A stretch of 10,457 nucleotides of DNA, from assembly GCA_002393865.1 (NCBI GenBank), contig DGUD01000165.1, positions 1-10,457 on the forward strand. Direction: 5' to 3'. Positions within the stretch are counted from its first letter, which is position 1. Each line of letters begins with the position of its first letter. This document shows positions 7,859-10,457 of this stretch, in pieces. Source of the DNA: Treponema sp. UBA4319. Lineage in GTDB: Bacteria; Spirochaetota; Spirochaetia; Treponematales; Treponemataceae. The notes below the pieces were generated by a model. The model ran no database searches, was not told the DNA's origin, and saw only the letters and a list, made by a program, of their open reading frames with translations. The translations under genes and the position numbers were made by a program.

Positions 7859-9141
7859 AATGTCTTTCCTTCGATTTTTTCCATAAGTTTTTTCCTCTCC
7901 TCCAGATATGTCGCCCAGTCCCGGCGCTGCTCCTCCGTAAGCTCCTCGATAAAGGCGTCGTCGAGCCGCCTGATGACAAAGAGCGCGTCGGTGGTGATAT
8001 AGGTCGTAATGAGCACGGGGTTCACCCACGTGATGCGTACGCCGCCCTCCCGCTTTTTCTGGAAGCGTACCTGCGCGATATAGCCGTCGCCGGTGTATTC
8101 GTGCGTGTCCGAGGGATCCTTGAACGCTGGCTTGTAGCGCTGGGCGCTGATGGTGTTGCCCATGGCGTAGAATATGATTTTGGAAGCCTCGTTGTCCTGA
8201 TCGGTGATGACTTCCCATTCCTTTGATACGTGCGGATGGTTGGCCCAGAGGACATCCACCCCCGCGTCAAGGAGCTTCCGGTAGAATTCCCGCTGGCTCT
8301 TCTTTACGCTGAGCACGTATTCAGGCTCGTTGCAGTGGACGCTCAGCACAAAAAGGTCGCAGGGGTTCTCCTCCCGCAGCTTTCTTACGCTGTCGATAAA
8401 GGCATTGCGGGACGCCTCGTCGCTTTTGACGTAGTTTATGTAGCCGGAATAGCTTCCTTGGTTCAGAATCTCCGTGACGGCAAGGAAGAGCACCGTCCAG
8501 CTGTGGTCGGTGATGACGCGGTACGAGAAGGGGCTCTGCGGGCTGTCTTTGAGCCCGCTGGCATATACGGGGCGGGAGCTCCATTTTGTCTTCTCCTCTT
8601 TTTCCGCAAAGTATTTTTGCGTTGCCCGTATGCCGGACAGCCCCTGGTCGTTCGTGTGGTTGTTCGCGAGGCTGAATACGTTGAAGCCCGCCGCAATCGC
8701 CGCGTCCGCGTAGGTATGGTGCACGTTGAACTGCGGGTAGCTGGAGAACGGCTTGTCGTCGTCCACCGGCGTCTCCATGTTCGCAAAGCTGAGCCTGCTC
8801 TGCCTGATGAGCGGCTCTATGTCCTCGTAGATTTTGTCGTAGTGGCCGCGGGCGGTGTTGGGCGTATGCGCCATGATGTCACCGGCAAAGCTCAGCAGTA
8901 TGCTGTCTCCGCCGCTGCCCGCCGTCCGGGATGTGACGACGGGACTTCCGTCCGCAAATGTTTTTTCTGCTTTCTCATCGTTTGCGCTTTCCTCTGCTCC
9001 AGCGCTTTCCTCCTGCGAAACGGGCTGCTCCTGCTCCGGCGCAGGGACCGTGCCGGTGGAGACACAGGAATTCAGCAGGCACGCAATGGCGCCGGGAAGC
9101 AGTATCCGGAGGAATCTCTGTCTGAAGTGAAGCTGTGCCAT
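7849..9141 (-). CDS. CapA/PgsA-family lipoprotein (metallophosphatase fold)
   Basis: The product is 430 aa and belongs to the CapA family (PGA_cap domain), best known from poly-gamma-glutamate capsule synthesis; most members have no tested function. Residues 1-26 form a lipoprotein signal with lipobox Leu-Asn-Ser-Cys (Cys26), so the mature protein should be membrane-anchored outside the cytoplasm. An acidic Glu/Ala/Ser-rich linker (27-75) precedes the domain. Domain motifs in order: GDIM (87-90), NMETP (121-125), NNHTND (160-165), His269, NHPH (301-304) and YAMGN (325-329). Metal-binding Asp and His positions appear kept, but HWG.E is changed to HCNEPE and GHHPH to ANHPH, so it is a divergent member. 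The ATG at 9141 is preferred because the signal peptide starts there, with AAGGGAAAGGGG upstream; an in-frame ATG at 9192 adds 17 unlikely residues. No other capsule-synthesis gene (capB, capC) is present, so no capsule role is claimed. Confidence 0.85.
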   Translation of the reverse strand: MAQLHFRQRFLRILLPGAIACLLNSCVSTGTVPAPEQEQPVSQEESAGAEESANDEKAEKTFADGSPVVTSRTAGSGGDSILLSFAGDIMAHTPNTARGHYDKIYEDIEPLIRQSRLSFANMETPVDDDKPFSSYPQFNVHHTYADAAIAAGFNVFSLANNHTNDQGLSGIRATQKYFAEKEEKTKWSSRPVYASGLKDSPQSPFSYRVITDHSWTVLFLAVTEILNQGSYSGYINYVKSDEASRNAFIDSVRKLREENPCDLFVLSVHCNEPEYVLSVKKSQREFYRKLLDAGVDVLWANHPHVSKEWEVITDQDNEASKIIFYAMGNTISAQRYKPAFKDPSDTHEYTGDGYIAQVRFQKKREGGVRITWVNPVLITTYITTDALFVIRRLDDAFIEELTEEQRRDWATYLEERKKLMEKIEGKTLWQ

Positions 9142-9210
9142 TGTCCCCTTTCCCTTGGTGAAGCGATGATACGAAAAGCCCGGCTGCCGCATCTGCTGTT
9201 TTTAGGCTGC

Positions 9211-9246
9211 CGGACGGGTTCCGGGCTTCCTCGTGGAACCCGTCCG
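9211..9246. repeat. Perfect 12-bp inverted repeat between pta and capA
   Basis: Bases 9211-9222 are exactly complementary in reverse to 9235-9246, with a 12-base spacer (9223-9234). It begins 16 bases after the pta stop when read on the transcribed - strand. As RNA it would be a very stable hairpin, but no U-run follows on either strand; a run of five A follows shortly on the - strand. It is therefore not a textbook terminator. An mRNA-stability hairpin, a processing site or a protein-binding DNA palindrome are all possible. Confidence 0.65.
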
Positions 9247-9262
9247 CCGCCGGCTGTGTGCC

Positions 9263-10300
9263 TTAGTCTTTTTTGCCTGCCTGTACGAGCGTGATTGCCG
9301 ACGTGACGACAATCTCATCGACGGAGCAGCCGCGGCTCAGGTCGGAGATGGGCTTTGCGAAGCCCTGCAGCACGGGACCGTATGCGTCAGCCCCCGCAAA
9401 GCGCTGCACCAGCTTGTAGCCGATGTTGCCAGCCTCAAGGCTGGGGAAGATGAGGGTGTTCACCTTGCCGGTGACGGGGCTGCCCGGAGCCTTGCGCGCG
9501 GTGACTTCCGGCACAAGCGCCGCATCTGCCTGCAGCTCGCCGTCGAGCAGCAGGGAGGGCTCCCGCTCGTGCACCATCTTGACGGCTTCCTGCACCTTGA
9601 GCACGTCCTCAAGCTTGCCGCCGCTGCCCTTGGATGAGAATGAGAGCATTGCCACCGCGGGCTCCGTATCCAGCAGGCTGCGGCAGGACTTTGCCGCCGC
9701 GATGGCTATGTCCGCGAGCTGCTCGCCCGTGGGGCGGGGGACAACCGCGCAGTCGGAGAATACCATGAGGCCGTCTTTGCCCCATTTGCTGTTGTGCGTG
9801 TCCATGATAAAGCATGAGGAGGCAGTCTTGGAGCCTTTTTCCGTGCCGATGACCTTGAGGCCGGCGCGCAGCAGGTCTGCGGTGGCGGAGAGCGCCCCGG
9901 AGACCATGGCGTCTGCCTTGCCGGTGCGCACCATCATGGCGCCGAAGCTCAGCGGGTCTTTTACCATATATGCCTTGCCAGCCGCCTCGTCGGGGACTTC
10001 CGGCTCATTTGTCTTCTTGTTGATTTTGCCCTTGCGGAGCTGGAAGTATTCGCGGCCGAATTCGTCGAGCCACGCGGATTTTTCAGGATTGATGACGTCA
10101 ATGCCGTCCAGCGAGATTCCGAGCGAGGCCGCGACTTTTTCGACCTCCTCTTTTTTGCCCAGCAACGTGACTGACTTGGCGAGCTTTTCCTGCACGATTT
10201 TTGCCGCTGCCTGTACCGTCCGCTCTTCTGTTCCTTCGGGGAGCACAAGGCTGTTCTGGAATTCCTTTGCCTTCTTCTTCATTTCCTCAACGAAATTCAT
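9263..10300 (-). CDS. pta: Phosphate acetyltransferase
   Basis: Pta interconverts acetyl-CoA plus phosphate with acetyl phosphate plus CoA. With acetate kinase (not in this window) it yields ATP from fermentation to acetate. The product is 345 aa, the short single-domain form without the N-terminal DRTGG region of the E. coli enzyme. Family motifs seen: LVLPEG (18-23), KADAMVSGA with following TA-x-LLR-AGL (128-148), SSCFIMD (161-167), the GNIGYKLVQR segment (291-300) and GPVLQGFAKPISDLSRGCS (308-326) containing the conserved Ser322-Arg323 near the CoA/phosphate site. I chose the ATG at 10300: AGAGG lies 5 bases upstream, and the homology-like start MNFVEEMKKKAKEF fits the family. The frame extends to 10369, but the added 23 residues look non-coding. 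capA follows after 121 bases on the same strand. Confidence 0.96.
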   Translation of the reverse strand: MNFVEEMKKKAKEFQNSLVLPEGTEERTVQAAAKIVQEKLAKSVTLLGKKEEVEKVAASLGISLDGIDVINPEKSAWLDEFGREYFQLRKGKINKKTNEPEVPDEAAGKAYMVKDPLSFGAMMVRTGKADAMVSGALSATADLLRAGLKVIGTEKGSKTASSCFIMDTHNSKWGKDGLMVFSDCAVVPRPTGEQLADIAIAAAKSCRSLLDTEPAVAMLSFSSKGSGGKLEDVLKVQEAVKMVHEREPSLLLDGELQADAALVPEVTARKAPGSPVTGKVNTLIFPSLEAGNIGYKLVQRFAGADAYGPVLQGFAKPISDLSRGCSVDEIVVTSAITLVQAGKKD

Positions 10301-10394
10301 ATAAACCTCTGAAAAAGTGTAGATTGCGGGGGCAGTCCCAAAAGTCGCCCATAATTTTGCGCTCCACATCGAACACCGTCACCCGTAGGCTTCC

Positions 10395-10423
10395 AGTGTA
10401 CTATTAATGGAAGTTTTTTACAA
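10395..10423 (-). promoter_or_regulatory. Predicted sigma-70 promoter for pta
   Basis: Read on the - strand, TTGTAA (10423-10418) and TACACT (10400-10395) are separated by exactly 17 bases. Each matches the sigma-70 consensus at four of six positions, and the spacer is AT-rich in otherwise GC-rich DNA. Transcription would start near 10388, giving an untranslated leader of almost 90 bases. It is the only plausible promoter I found for the pta-capA-hrpA group. Confidence 0.4.
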
Positions 10424-10441
10424 GGGCGTGCCCTTCAGGGC
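10422..10441. promoter_or_regulatory. Overlapping palindromes next to the pta -35 box
   Basis: AAGGGC-GT-GCCCTT (10422-10435) is a perfect 6-2-6 palindrome. GCCCT-TC-AGGGC (10430-10441) is a perfect 5-2-5 palindrome that reuses its right arm. The first overlaps two bases of the predicted -35 box. The position suits an operator, but the arms are short and the role is inferred. No gene is visible from 10442 to 10457. Confidence 0.3.
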
Positions 10442-10457
10442 TTCAGCATGAGATGTA

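Noticed and set aside
6107..8002. Two long open frames on the + strand, end to end in the same frame (6107-7102 and 7103-8002)
   Set aside because: They lie antisense to the hrpA and capA coding regions, whose motifs are unmistakable. Their translations show no recognisable domain and biased composition, which GC-rich codon use on the other strand explains.
7859..8218. N-terminal extension of the helicase by 120 residues
   Set aside because: It lies wholly within capA in another frame, and the helicase fold with a well-placed ribosome site starts at 7858.
9166..9171. TATCAT on the - strand as a -10 box for capA
   Set aside because: No -35-like hexamer lies 16-18 bases upstream and there is no extended -10 TG, so it is likely chance.
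8230..9294. Open frame of 354 codons on the + strand
   Set aside because: Antisense to capA and across the pta-capA gap. It has no ribosome site and no recognisable protein features.

Overview
The window reads as an ordinary chromosomal stretch from a fairly GC-rich spirochete, most likely a Treponema-type organism. This is a judgement from gene content and protein style, not from a database search. The main pointers are a HrpA-type DEAH helicase of intermediate length (850 aa, comparable to the Borrelia HrpA), a short-form phosphate acetyltransferase, a YjgP/YjgQ permease pair and an exported HEAT-repeat protein. I see no insertion sequence, prophage, CRISPR array, tRNA or rRNA gene. Coding density is high, and no stretch over about 160 bases lacks a gene or a described feature.

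Left half, + strand (1-5183). Two adjacent permease genes of the LptF/LptG family (1-1218 and 1222-2292) are almost fused head to tail. They are followed by tgt (tRNA-guanine transglycosylase, queuosine pathway, 2371-3507) and an exported protein built from HEAT-like repeats (3642-5183). The reading frame of the first permease is still open at base 1, so it is probably cut by the window edge. The tgt-HEAT gap is short but full of inverted repeats. A strong intrinsic terminator at 5234-5261 closes this group and also lies between the two convergent gene groups.

Right half, - strand (10423 down to 5306). A predicted promoter at 10395-10423 drives pta (10300-9263). Next come a CapA-family lipoprotein (9141-7849) and the HrpA-type RNA helicase (7858-5306). 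The capA and hrpA reading frames overlap by 10 bases, so the two are probably translationally coupled. A perfect 12-bp inverted repeat without a U-tract sits between pta and capA.

Functional picture: envelope lipid transport (lptF/lptG), tRNA modification (tgt), an envelope protein of unknown role (HEAT), acetyl-phosphate/acetyl-CoA metabolism (pta), an outer-surface or periplasmic metallophosphatase-fold lipoprotein (capA) and RNA remodelling (hrpA). No single pathway joins them. I did not find a convincing new multi-gene system. The items most worth a second look are the intergenic RNA or DNA structures, the capA-hrpA coupling, the extra C-terminal region of HrpA and the low-complexity N-terminal extension of LptF.
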